Origin: an uncultured Alphaproteobacteria bacterium
GTDB taxonomy: Bacteria > Pseudomonadota > Alphaproteobacteria > HIMB59
Assembly: GCA_902521485.1 (NCBI GenBank)
Contig: CABYRQ010000001.1
Location: 186,001 to 250,000, forward strand
Reading direction: 5' to 3'
DNA length: 64,000 nt
Shown: piece after piece, positions 1-7,932 of the stretch
Layout of the letters: every line of letters begins with the position of its first letter
How positions within the stretch are numbered: the stretch's first letter is position 1
Position numbers and translations under genes: made by a program
The notes under the pieces: generated by a model
The model's input: the letters and a program-made list of their open reading frames with translations, nothing else
What the model was told of the DNA's origin: nothing
Databases searched by the model: none

Positions 1-2
1 TA

Positions 3-230
3 ATTGAATATGACGGCCTGGAGTACCACTTCCAAAACCTTCAAGACATTAATGAGTTTAACTTTGAGGAGCATTTTACTCCGGAGCACTACGAGAGAGA
101 GAAAATATTGGAGTCTTATGGCTATGAATTTATCAGGCTTAACAGATTTAATACGTCAGATGACCCTGTCAAGTATCTCGATCAAAAATTTAATGAAATT
201 ATTAAATCCAAATTAAAAAAAAAAGCCTAA
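3..230 (+). CDS. C-terminal end of a PD-(D/E)XK nuclease-like protein (partial, cut by left edge)
   Basis: The frame starting at base 3 is open from the window edge to TAA at 228-230 and gives about 75 residues. It begins IEYDGLEYHF and continues to HYEREKILESYGYEFIRL. This resembles the C-terminal Vsr/DUF559-type nuclease fold at the end of some DNA helicases: a strand carrying an acidic residue, then a helix, then a strand reading 'GYEFIRLNRF'. A typical example of such hosts is DNA2/NAM7-like helicases. The rest of the gene lies outside the window, so the helicase part is a guess. The last codons sit in a run of ten A residues (215-224). The -1 frame from that run leads without a stop into the next gene. 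Family placement comes from pattern recognition only. Confidence 0.5.
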   Translation: MEYDGLEYHFQNLQDINEFNFEEHFTPEHYEREKILESYGYEFIRLNRFNTSDDPVKYLDQKFNEIIKSKLKKKA

Positions 231-277
231 TTCAAACTAAAATTTTAGAGAAGACTGAAAAAATTTCTTCAGGCCAA

Positions 278-682
278 ATGAAAAATTGTGGCAAATGTGG
301 TGTATTACTAGAACTTAGTAACTTTAAAGATGGCTCCTTAGCTTCAGGATATGGAAATAACTGTAATGCGTGTAAAAAAATAAATAATAGAAAAACAAGA
401 AATAGATATAGTAAATCGGATACTGTTTCTAAGCATCCGCTTAACAAGAGTAAAATATCGGGACTACACGGACCTAGTTTTACTAATACAGAGCTATCAT
501 CTTACGAGATAGGAAAAAGTTATGAAATTGAATACACAAATCTTCAAAATAAAAAAAGTAAAAGAATTGTTTACATAGAGTCAATTTTGCAAAGCTCCAA
601 TAGCTTCAGAGCCTATTGCCATTCTAAAGAGTATGTTCTTACCTTTAGGGCCGATAGATCAAAAATTCTTAGAATATATTAA
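278..682 (+). CDS. Small zinc-finger protein with a WYL-like C-terminal domain
   Basis: This is a 134-residue protein. Its N-terminus carries four cysteines in two pairs (CGKC near residues 4-7, CNAC near 29-32), consistent with a zinc ribbon. A basic linker follows. The last ~60 residues (IGKSYEIEYTN, then FRAYCHSKEYVLTFRADR) look like a WYL domain, with the usual small beta strands and an 'R-AYC...TFR-DRI' core. WYL domains often sense ligands or bind nucleic acid in regulators and DNA-repair or defence helicases. The frame is open upstream of ATG 278 back into the A10 run at 215-224, so this could also be translated as an extension of the upstream nuclease-like protein. If translated alone, ATG 278 is the only plausible start. 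Confidence 0.55.
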   Translation: MKNCGKCGVLLELSNFKDGSLASGYGNNCNACKKINNRKTRNRYSKSDTVSKHPLNKSKISGLHGPSFTNTELSSYEIGKSYEIEYTNLQNKKSKRIVYIESILQSSNSFRAYCHSKEYVLTFRADRSKILRIY

Positions 683-999
683 TTCATTAATTAGTATTAA
701 TGACTAACACTCTTGATTCTTAGTGAAAGCTTATTATCAATGAACTTAAAAAATTTTAATTTACTATTGAGTCAATAATAATTTCTTCTTTTTAGTAATT
801 CTCTTGATTATTTTATCTAGACTACAGACACTGAGAAAACTATTCCTTATAACCTTATTGCTAATTTTTAAACATTAACCCTCGTTAACACGAAATCATT
901 GCATTAGTTAATATTTTATCAACAAACACCTCATTGTATTATTTCAATTCTACTACCTTTAGGGTTTTTTTTTGTTATTATCCCTGTCTTATTATTATT
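683..999. other. Intergenic region, no gene seen; possible promoter for the beta-oxidation genes
   Basis: No credible coding frame is seen on either strand. A short palindrome, TATTGAGTCAATA, lies at 765-777 and is followed by a T-rich stretch; it could be an operator or a weak terminator for the upstream gene. Just before the fadN-type gene, TGTTATTAT at 973-981 matches an extended -10 element (TG-n-TATnAT), which would put a transcript start about 12 bases before ATG 1000. No good -35 box is present. These are suggestions from base pattern only. Confidence 0.3.
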
Positions 1000-3339
1000 A
1001 TGAGTAACTTTAATAAAATCGTTGTAATTGGTGCTGGTACGATGGGCTCAGGTATTGCTGCCCATTTGGCTAATTCTAACCGCCAAGTAGTTTTGCTTGA
1101 TCTCAAAAGAAAAGACAATCCTAACCAAATATCTGAAAATGCCATTGATATTATCAAAAAGTCAGATCCGCCACTTTTAGTGGAAAGGTCTCGAATTGAT
1201 CATATCAAACCAGGTAATCTCGAGGATGATTTTGATGAAATCAATGATGCGGATTGGGTTATAGAAGCTGTTGTTGAGCGCATCGATATTAAGCATAAAC
1301 TTTACTTACAAATTGATAAAGTTCGTAGCCCCAACTCTATTATTTCATCTAATACTTCGACAATTCCTCTTTCAATTCTGACACAAGAGATGTCAGACTC
1401 AATGAAAGCAGATTTTTGTATTACTCACTTTTTTAATCCTGTTCGGTTTATGAGATTATTAGAGATCGTTGAAACACCAACTGTTAATAAAGACAAGATG
1501 AGCAAACTTCGTGAATTTTGTAAAAATGAGCTAGGTAAAGGAATTGTCAATTGTAATGATACCCCTGGTTTTATTGGTAATCGAATTGGTGTTTACGCAA
1601 TGCAAGTGGCAATGTATGAGGCTTTAGAACGAGGTCTTCCTGTAGAAATTGCAGATGCTTTATTTGGGCGACCTTTAGGAATTCCTAAAACAGGTGTTTT
1701 TGGACTCTATGATCTCATAGGCATTGATTTGATGAAAGATGTCCTTGCAAGCTTTAAAAAAGAATTACAAGAAGATGACCCTTTTATGGATGTAGTGAAA
1801 CCTCATCCTTTAGTCGAGCAGTTACTTGATAAAGGTTATAATGGAAATAAGGGCCCTGGTGGTTTTTATCAAACAACAATTGTTGAGGGTGATGAACATG
1901 TCAAGGCCATGAACACTGCAGACATGAGTTATTATGATTTTGACAAGGTAGATTTAGAGATCGCAAGAAGAGTTGAGAAAGAGGGCATCAAGGCACTTCT
2001 TGATGATGATAGTGAGTACGGTCGATATGCTTTTGCAGTTTTAGCAAAAATTATTAATTATAGCGCTTTTTGCATTCCTGAAGTTTCATCAAAAGTGACT
2101 GACATAGATGATGCTCTTCGTATGGGATTTAACTGGAATGAGGGACCATTTGAATTACTAAATGATTATGGACTCACCAGATTTGTTCAACGACTTCAAG
2201 ATGAAAAAAAAGAAGTACCAGAATTGCTCACAACCATGATTAGATTAAAACAAGAGCCTTATGACTCTACTTCTTCACGAGCCTACAATCATGAAGCAGG
2301 TATGAAGTTTATCTCCAGGGGAGAAGGTGTTCGCCGATTAGGTGACCACAAAAAGTATGCTAATCCTTTATCTCGAAATTTTGCTGCAACCATTTGGCAA
2401 TTTAATGATGAACCTCGAGAACAGAAGATACTATGTTGTGAATTTCACACCAAGGCTAATGCTTTGAACGCAGATGCCATGAAAATTTTAGAGGAGTCAG
2501 TTAACCGTCTTGAACAAGATAATTATCAAGGTCTAGTTGTTTATAATGAGGCTATGAATTTTTCTGCAGGTGCTGATTTAAATACCATGATTGGTTTAGC
2601 TGACGTGAAAGACTGGAAAGGTATCGATAAATACCTATCTGATTTTCAATCCGCGTGTATGAAAATGAAATATGCGTCGAAACCAACAGTTAGTGCTGTT
2701 GCAGGTTTAGCTATTGGAGGTGGTTTTGAAGTAGCATGTCAAACTTCTAAGATGGTTGCTCACATGAATAGTACTTTAGGTTTAGTAGAAACAGGTGTCG
2801 GCCTTGTTCCAGGTGGTGGTGGGTGTAAAGAATTATTATGGAGATGGGTGCAAGACAAAAAATATGTAAATGACCATGATCAAGCAGCTCTTCAAGTATT
2901 TGATATTATAGGATATGGCCTAATGGCCCATTCCCCATTGCAAGCTAAAAAGCATAAATTTTTTCTAGATGATGATATTTTCGTTTTGAACAGAGATAAT
3001 CTTCTTGTGGAGGCCTTTAATCAAGTATCATTATTAAAGAATGGATATTCGGCTCCTGAAAAGCCAAAGTTCACACTAAGCGGACCTGAGGTAAAAGAGA
3101 AAATGCACCAAGTTTTATTGGATTTAGAGCAAAAAAAGATCATTTTTGGCTACGATGTTGATATTGGTCTTCATTTAGCAACCGTACTTAGCGGGGGTGA
3201 TACAACTAAATCAAAAGAATTGTCAGAAGCCGATCTATATGATTTAGAGCGACAGTCTTTGATAAATTTAATACAATCCAATAAGACGAGGGATAGGATC
3301 CATGCAATGCTGTCTACGGGGAGAAGACTAAAAAACTAA
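1000..3339 (+). CDS. fadN: Bifunctional 3-hydroxyacyl-CoA dehydrogenase / enoyl-CoA hydratase (FadN type)
   Basis: The protein is about 779 residues from ATG 1000. The open frame runs further upstream, but the extra 22 residues (MYYFNSTTFRVFF...) are unlike the family, and VVIGAGTMGSGIAAHLA follows naturally after MSNFNKI. Domain order is 3HCDH NAD-binding (about 5-190), 3HCDH C-terminal region (about 195-400), then a crotonase/enoyl-CoA hydratase domain (about 490-690) with oxyanion-hole loops near GLAIGGGFEVA and GLVPGGGG. This order, dehydrogenase first, is that of Bacillus FadN and is the reverse of E. coli FadB. It would catalyse hydration and oxidation in fatty-acid beta-oxidation. The stop overlaps the next start (TAATG), so the two genes are translationally coupled. 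No thiolase or acyl-CoA dehydrogenase is nearby. Confidence 0.88.
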   Translation: MSNFNKIVVIGAGTMGSGIAAHLANSNRQVVLLDLKRKDNPNQISENAIDIIKKSDPPLLVERSRIDHIKPGNLEDDFDEINDADWVIEAVVERIDIKHKLYLQIDKVRSPNSIISSNTSTIPLSILTQEMSDSMKADFCITHFFNPVRFMRLLEIVETPTVNKDKMSKLREFCKNELGKGIVNCNDTPGFIGNRIGVYAMQVAMYEALERGLPVEIADALFGRPLGIPKTGVFGLYDLIGIDLMKDVLASFKKELQEDDPFMDVVKPHPLVEQLLDKGYNGNKGPGGFYQTTIVEGDEHVKAMNTADMSYYDFDKVDLEIARRVEKEGIKALLDDDSEYGRYAFAVLAKIINYSAFCIPEVSSKVTDIDDALRMGFNWNEGPFELLNDYGLTRFVQRLQDEKKEVPELLTTMIRLKQEPYDSTSSRAYNHEAGMKFISRGEGVRRLGDHKKYANPLSRNFAATIWQFNDEPREQKILCCEFHTKANALNADAMKILEESVNRLEQDNYQGLVVYNEAMNFSAGADLNTMIGLADVKDWKGIDKYLSDFQSACMKMKYASKPTVSAVAGLAIGGGFEVACQTSKMVAHMNSTLGLVETGVGLVPGGGGCKELLWRWVQDKKYVNDHDQAALQVFDIIGYGLMAHSPLQAKKHKFFLDDDIFVLNRDNLLVEAFNQVSLLKNGYSAPEKPKFTLSGPEVKEKMHQVLLDLEQKKIIFGYDVDIGLHLATVLSGGDTTKSKELSEADLYDLERQSLINLIQSNKTRDRIHAMLSTGRRLKN

Positions 3340-4964
3340 TGAATAATTTTGATCAGGGAATGCATAAAAATGATGCAAACTTTGTTCCTTTAACTCCCAT
3401 AAGTTTCCTTGATCGAATAAAAGACGTATACCCCGACTATGAAGCCATAGTATATAAAGAAAGAAAGTACTCTTGGAGACAAGTTTACGATCGATGCACT
3501 CGATTTGCCAGTGCTTTAACAAAAGTTGGAATTGGCAAAGGTGATGTTGTTTCTATTATGGCAGCAAACACTCCTGAATTATTTGAAGCGCATTATTCTG
3601 TTCCTATGACAGGAGGTGTTGTTAACACAATTAATACTCGTTTAGACACCAGAACAGTTGCTTACATACTAGATCATAGTGACTGTAAAGTTTTTATAGT
3701 GGATCGACAATTTCACAATGTAGCAATTGACGCTATTGCTCAAGTTAACCGAGAGATCATCGTTATTGATATTGATGACAAACAAGCAGGTTTAGGAGAT
3801 ATTCCATCAATTGGGAAATTAGAGTATGAAAGTTTCCTGCAAACAGGTGATGAGGGGTTTGAATGGATAAGACCTGATGATGAGTGGCAGGCTATTTCAC
3901 TGAACTATACATCTGGAACAACAGGAAACCCAAAAGGTGTTGTGTACCATCACAGAGGGTCCTATTTAATGTCAATGGGAAGTATCACTGCATGGAATAT
4001 GCCTAACCGGCTAACATATTTATATACAGTGCCAATGTTTCACTGCAATGGCTGGGGGTATCCATGGACTTTGGCGATGCTCCATGCCCGTGTAATATTT
4101 ATACGAAATATTGTTGTTAAAGAAATTTTCGATTTAATTGATAAATATGAGGTGACTCACTTTGGAGGTGCTCCTATCGTATTAAATATGATAGCAAATG
4201 CTCCTTCAGATGATCAAAAAGCACTGAAAAATAAGGTTTATGTTATGACTGCTGGTGCACCGCCCCCTAGTTCAATTCTTCAAAAAATGGAGTCTTTAGG
4301 CTTTGAGGTTATGCATGTATATGGACTGACTGAAACTTACGGTCATGTTGTTCATTGTGCTTGGAATAAGGACTGGGATAATCTAGCAGATGAAAAGCGA
4401 TCTGAGCTCAAAGCCTATCAAGGAGTTCGCTATCCGCACACAGAAATGGTATCGGTCATGAACCCAGAAACACTCGAACCTGTCCCTTCCGATGGAGAAA
4501 CTATGGGGGAGATTATGATCCGAGGAAATACTGTCATGATGGGGTACTACAAAAATGAAGAGGCCACTAAAGAGTCGATGAAAAGTGGATGGTTTCACTC
4601 GGGCGACTTAGCAGTAATGCACCCTAGTGGATATATTCAAGTTAAAGATCGATCAAAAGATATTATTATTAGTGGTGGTGAAAATATATCATCTGTAGAA
4701 ATTGAAAATATTATTACAAAGCACCCTGCAGTATCATTAGCAGCAGTCGTTGCTAGACCTGATGAAAAATGGGGTGAGACACCCTGTGCTTTTATAGAAT
4801 TAATTGAAGGTCAAACGGTAGAAGAAGATGAGTTAAAGAAATTTTGTAGAGATCACTTAGCTGGTTTTAAAATGCCCAAAACTTTTGTATTTCAGGTCTT
4901 ACCAAAAACATCAACTGGTAAAATTCAAAAGTACGAGTTAAGAGAAACAGTCAAAAATCTCTAA
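3339..4964 (+). CDS. Acyl-CoA synthetase (AMP-forming, ANL superfamily)
   Basis: This 541-residue enzyme activates a carboxylic acid to its CoA thioester via an acyl-AMP. The P-loop-like motif YTSGTTGNPKGVVYHH (A3) lies near residue 190, GLTETYGH (A5) near 330, GWFHSGD (A7) near 420, DRSKDIIISGGENIS (A8) near 435-450 and the catalytic PKTSTGKIQK (A10) near the C-terminus. Overall it resembles medium/short-chain fatty-acyl-CoA synthetases of the AAE/AlkK type; the exact substrate cannot be read. It overlaps the FadN-type gene by one base, so a two-gene acid activation and beta-oxidation operon is likely. Its stop interlocks with the stop of the convergent small gene in CTAA (4961-4964). Confidence 0.85.
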   Translation: MNNFDQGMHKNDANFVPLTPISFLDRIKDVYPDYEAIVYKERKYSWRQVYDRCTRFASALTKVGIGKGDVVSIMAANTPELFEAHYSVPMTGGVVNTINTRLDTRTVAYILDHSDCKVFIVDRQFHNVAIDAIAQVNREIIVIDIDDKQAGLGDIPSIGKLEYESFLQTGDEGFEWIRPDDEWQAISLNYTSGTTGNPKGVVYHHRGSYLMSMGSITAWNMPNRLTYLYTVPMFHCNGWGYPWTLAMLHARVIFIRNIVVKEIFDLIDKYEVTHFGGAPIVLNMIANAPSDDQKALKNKVYVMTAGAPPPSSILQKMESLGFEVMHVYGLTETYGHVVHCAWNKDWDNLADEKRSELKAYQGVRYPHTEMVSVMNPETLEPVPSDGETMGEIMIRGNTVMMGYYKNEEATKESMKSGWFHSGDLAVMHPSGYIQVKDRSKDIIISGGENISSVEIENIITKHPAVSLAAVVARPDEKWGETPCAFIELIEGQTVEEDELKKFCRDHLAGFKMPKTFVFQVLPKTSTGKIQKYELRETVKNL

Positions 4965-5161
4965 TTTAATTTTTTATTTTTATCTTCAGTATTTATCACT
5001 TTAATAGCTTTTAGTTTTTTATAACACATGTAACAGACAAGATTATGATGACTTTTAATTAAATTTTGAACTTTCTTAGGAGCTGTTCGAATTTCAGATT
5101 CAATATACACACTGTCCATGACTGATAACTCTCCCTCGCAATATTTGCATTTCTCAGCCAT
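4961..5161 (-). CDS. Small zinc-ribbon protein of unknown function
   Basis: This is a 66-residue protein with two CxxC pairs (CKYC at residues 5-8 and CYMC near 43-46) separated by about 35 residues, the pattern of a treble-clef or zinc-ribbon knuckle. The Lys-rich tail has no membrane segment. I do not recognise a named family. It follows the two photolyase-domain genes on the same strand with a gap of a few bases, so it is probably the third gene of that operon; whether it has a role in DNA repair is unknown. Confidence 0.6.
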   Translation of the reverse strand: MAEKCKYCEGELSVMDSVYIESEIRTAPKKVQNLIKSHHNLVCYMCYKKLKAIKVINTEDKNKKLN

Positions 5162-5163
5162 GA

Positions 5164-5559
5164 CTAATATTTTAAATTTTTCTTAATTTTGTTCCAATAC
5201 TGAAAAAATCTTTTTGCTGGATGAAGATAATTCTCCTGCAATAAGAAGTAATCGGGTAACTGCTCTAAATCATATATTTCACCTAATTTTTGAAATAAAT
5301 TTTGGTAAATAGGTCTAAAAGTAGATTTTGTTATAATTTTGGATACGGTGTTTTGGTTATGAATTTCTTGCAATATCTCATATGTATTACCTCTATAGAT
5401 TTCAGCACCTGCCTCTTTAGCTAAAAAGTATCTATTTTCAATGATTTTGTCACTAAGCTCATAGCCTTCAGTTAAAGTATCATCAAAGATGTAAACAGGA
5501 TTTCCCTCAATACCGGCTGGCACTCTCATAAACTCGTCATATAAATAAATTAAGTTCAT
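5164..5559 (-). CDS. Photolyase N-terminal (alpha/beta antenna) domain as a stand-alone protein
   Basis: This 131-residue protein resembles the alpha/beta N-terminal domain of DNA photolyases and cryptochromes. It has an early strand, NPVYIFDDTL near residues 19-28 (the photolyase 'PVFIFDP' strand), then a long helix (IIENRYFLAKEAGAEI), GNTYEILQEI ('G.p.evL..l'), and a strand reading SKIITKSTFRP. No FAD-binding helical domain is attached. That domain is encoded by the gene immediately upstream on this strand, overlapping by 4 bases. The pair looks like a photolyase whose two domains have been separated and whose order is reversed relative to the usual single chain. Identification rests on fold-like patterns rather than strong catalytic motifs. 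Confidence 0.6.
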   Translation of the reverse strand: MNLIYLYDEFMRVPAGIEGNPVYIFDDTLTEGYELSDKIIENRYFLAKEAGAEIYRGNTYEILQEIHNQNTVSKIITKSTFRPIYQNLFQKLGEIYDLEQLPDYFLLQENYLHPAKRFFQYWNKIKKNLKY

Positions 5560-6293
5560 AAATTGGGAAAGAGCCTCGAGCTAATTTCTTCATAGCTGCC
5601 ATCTATTTCTCTATTCTTCTCAGGTATAATATCTATGCTTTTGTGACAGTATTTGTGAACATTTTCTAAATTAAATATATAAGGTTTTCCTGCAAAGGTA
5701 CTCGCGATCCACTGCCAAGAGAAGTTATTACTTGCAATGTCTCCATCCAGCAAATGACTCATAAAAAACTTCGCTCCAGCTTGCCACTTCACTCTTCTAA
5801 AGTGAATAATATAAGAAGCCAAATACATACGTGCATGGTTATGAAGGTACCCAGTGCTAGTGAGTTGCTCGATGAAAATATTAATAATCTGTGTTTGTGT
5901 TGTTGCTGACATAACATCCTCAGGCAAGTTATTTTGATATTCTTGAGCTTGAAATCCAGTTTTATATTCTTCTACATCTGTCCATAGTTGATCAGGATGA
6001 TGGTAGGCATAGCTTCTCCAAAAATCTCTCCATGCTAATTCTTGAATAAACTTTTCACTCTCAACAAAATTATATTTGTCTCGAATACATTGATAGAGCT
6101 CTTTGTTAGTGATGATTCCATATTTTATATGGGCTGATAATCTTGAAATTTGTCCATTTAAAAAGTTTCTTGTTTTTGCATAAAGAACAGGATTAAAAGA
6201 ATTGAATTTTTCTAGCGCATCTTGTCTTGATAACATTGAGCTATTCGAATTTTTCGATGTTGGTATTAGATCTTGAACACTTGAGATTTTCAC
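5556..6293 (-). CDS. FAD-binding domain protein of the photolyase/cryptochrome family, without the N-terminal domain
   Basis: These 245 residues match only the helical FAD-binding half of a photolyase (full family members are about 450-500 residues). Visible motifs are ELAWRDFWR at 85-93, GYLHNHARM at 148-156 and LLDGDIASNNFSWQW at 181-195, followed by GKPYIFN in place of the usual 'PYFRIFNP'. These form the FAD pocket and the DNA-contact region in characterised photolyases. There is no alpha/beta antenna domain at the N-terminus; a candidate for it is the next gene, which overlaps by 4 bases (ATGA). Likely roles are light-dependent DNA repair or flavin photoreception; which one cannot be decided here. 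Confidence 0.78.
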   Translation of the reverse strand: MKISSVQDLIPTSKNSNSSMLSRQDALEKFNSFNPVLYAKTRNFLNGQISRLSAHIKYGIITNKELYQCIRDKYNFVESEKFIQELAWRDFWRSYAYHHPDQLWTDVEEYKTGFQAQEYQNNLPEDVMSATTQTQIINIFIEQLTSTGYLHNHARMYLASYIIHFRRVKWQAGAKFFMSHLLDGDIASNNFSWQWIASTFAGKPYIFNLENVHKYCHKSIDIIPEKNREIDGSYEEISSRLFPNL

Positions 6294-6317
6294 TTTTAAT
6301 TATACATAAAATTTGTG

Positions 6318-7196
6318 CTAATAGATTGTTTGTAAATCAAAGGTGATTTTGGTTTCAGGGGGGAGCTGAGAGATTCTTGAAATGTCTTCTTCATTTAAAA
6401 TTGCAATTTTTGGATATCCTCCTGTACAAGGAATGTCCCGCATTAATACAATAGGTTGCCCATCACTTGGTACTTGAATAGACCCAGGCAATATTCCTTC
6501 TGACAAAATATCATGAGACTTAGAACTAATGAGACTCTCACCCTTGAGCCTGATACCCATTCGATCACTTTGATTAGTTATTGTAAAAACACCGCTAATA
6601 AAAGATTGTAGAGTATTGTCTGAGAAATATTGAAGTTGAGGACCGGGATAAACTTTGAAGTTGGTTGCCTTTTCTAAATCAGGTTTTGGTATAGAGATAA
6701 GATCCCAAGAGCTTACATCTTTGCTAATGTTAAATATATCTTCATCATTTAAAGGTCGATTAATCGAACCTATTCCTGCTTTTGTGTCAGTAGAGTAGCT
6801 ATTAAGACAAGGCTCTAACCCAAGTCCATGCTCAAAAGCTATGTATCCATATACTGAGTCTATTGTATTGTGAATAATCAATTCATCGCCCTCAAATAAA
6901 TTAATACTTTTATAGGGCTGGTACTCAAGCTGGCTGTTGTTATTTTTCTGAATACTCATATTACAATTACCACCAACACATATCTTAACAGACCCTTCTG
7001 TTACTTTTATTGAGGGCCCCACATAAGCAAATTCTAGAAATTGATTTTGATGATTGGGTATAATTTTTTGAAGCTCTGTAATAATTCTTTGGTCCATCGC
7101 TCCACTTGGTGAAACTCCTAAGTGCTGATATTGAAATCTTCCAAAGTCTTGAATCGTTGAATGAGTTCCTGCACGAGTGATTATAATTGAGTTCAT
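6318..7196 (-). CDS. pxpC: 5-oxoprolinase subunit PxpC
   Basis: This 292-residue protein belongs to the KipA/biotin-dependent carboxylase-like family. It opens with IIITRAGTHSTIQDFGRFQYQHLGV, where 'G...TIQD.GR.G....GV' is the family hallmark, and has SDRMGIRLKG near residue 210 and GSIQVPSDGQPIVLMRD near 238, both typical of PxpC. In characterised bacteria PxpA, PxpB and PxpC together hydrolyse 5-oxoproline (pyroglutamate) to glutamate using ATP. It overlaps pxpB by 4 bases, so the two are coupled. The length fits the family. Confidence 0.9.
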   Translation of the reverse strand: MNSIIITRAGTHSTIQDFGRFQYQHLGVSPSGAMDQRIITELQKIIPNHQNQFLEFAYVGPSIKVTEGSVKICVGGNCNMSIQKNNNSQLEYQPYKSINLFEGDELIIHNTIDSVYGYIAFEHGLGLEPCLNSYSTDTKAGIGSINRPLNDEDIFNISKDVSSWDLISIPKPDLEKATNFKVYPGPQLQYFSDNTLQSFISGVFTITNQSDRMGIRLKGESLISSKSHDILSEGILPGSIQVPSDGQPIVLMRDIPCTGGYPKIAILNEEDISRISQLPPETKITFDLQTIY

Positions 7197-7912
7197 GACG
7201 AGTATTCCTTGATCAATTCATTTAATGAAAAATTATGTTTTTTTATTTTTTTAAACTCTGAAAGCGATACGGCGTAAAATTTTACTTCATCACCTGGAAG
7301 AAAAAGGGAAGGGTAAGAACTTTGCAAATCAAAAATATCAAATGGTATTTGTCCAATTATATTCCAACCGCCAGGTGAAACTTTTGGATATATACAGGTA
7401 TGGTTTTTTGCTATGCCAATGGATCTAGCAGGAATTTTTACCCTTGGAGTAGCTAACCGCGGTGTGATTAATTGGGAGGGAACATCCCCTAAATATGGAA
7501 ACCCCGGCATGAATCCTATATAATATGTATAGTAACGAACTGATGAGTGAAGATTGACAACCTCTTCTTTTGTAATTTGGTGTAGTTTTTGGATGATCTT
7601 TATATCTAAAGCAAAATCTTCATTATAACATGCCGGTATTTCCCATGTTTTATTGATTTTTTTGTTAGTTTGAGAATTTGTATCTTTCATTTTCAAACTA
7701 ATTTTGTCTTTGTTTTGATCTCTAATTTTTGAATTTTCAAAAATTACAACTATTTTATTGAATGAGGGAATAATGTTTAGTGATTGAAGATTAAGGTTTG
7801 AAATATTTAAAAATACCTCATTTACCTCCTGTGATATAGATTTTGAGGTTTCATTTCCAAAATCTAAGACTAAACCTCGATCCCCATAAGAATTTATTCC
7901 TTTGAAATACAC
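7193..7912 (-). CDS. pxpB: 5-oxoprolinase subunit PxpB
   Basis: This 239-residue member of the KipI/PxpB family has the conserved stretch VRYYTYYIGFMPGFPYLG ('GF.PGFpYLg') near residues 125-142, then TPRLATPRVKIPARSIGIA, and PGGWNIIGQIP near 185, the core signature. It forms a complex with PxpC and works with PxpA to hydrolyse 5-oxoproline. The start appears to be GTG at 7910-7912; no better in-frame start precedes the conserved 'GDRGLVLDFG'. Only about 20 bases separate it from the divergent pxpA start, so the two promoters must overlap or lie inside the genes. Confidence 0.9.
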   Translation of the reverse strand: MYFKGINSYGDRGLVLDFGNETSKSISQEVNEVFLNISNLNLQSLNIIPSFNKIVVIFENSKIRDQNKDKISLKMKDTNSQTNKKINKTWEIPACYNEDFALDIKIIQKLHQITKEEVVNLHSSVRYYTYYIGFMPGFPYLGDVPSQLITPRLATPRVKIPARSIGIAKNHTCIYPKVSPGGWNIIGQIPFDIFDLQSSYPSLFLPGDEVKFYAVSLSEFKKIKKHNFSLNELIKEYSS

Positions 7913-7932
7913 GCTAATATCATAATGTAACT

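Noticed and set aside
934-999. N-terminal extension of the FadN-type protein from base 934
   Set aside because: The added residues are unlike the family; MSNFNKIVVIGAG from ATG 1000 is the normal start.
3339-4964. Calling the acyl-CoA synthetase DmdB (methylmercaptopropionate-CoA ligase)
   Set aside because: Length fits, but the N-terminal and middle sequence resembles general acyl-CoA synthetases more than characterised DmdB, and its partner is a beta-oxidation enzyme.
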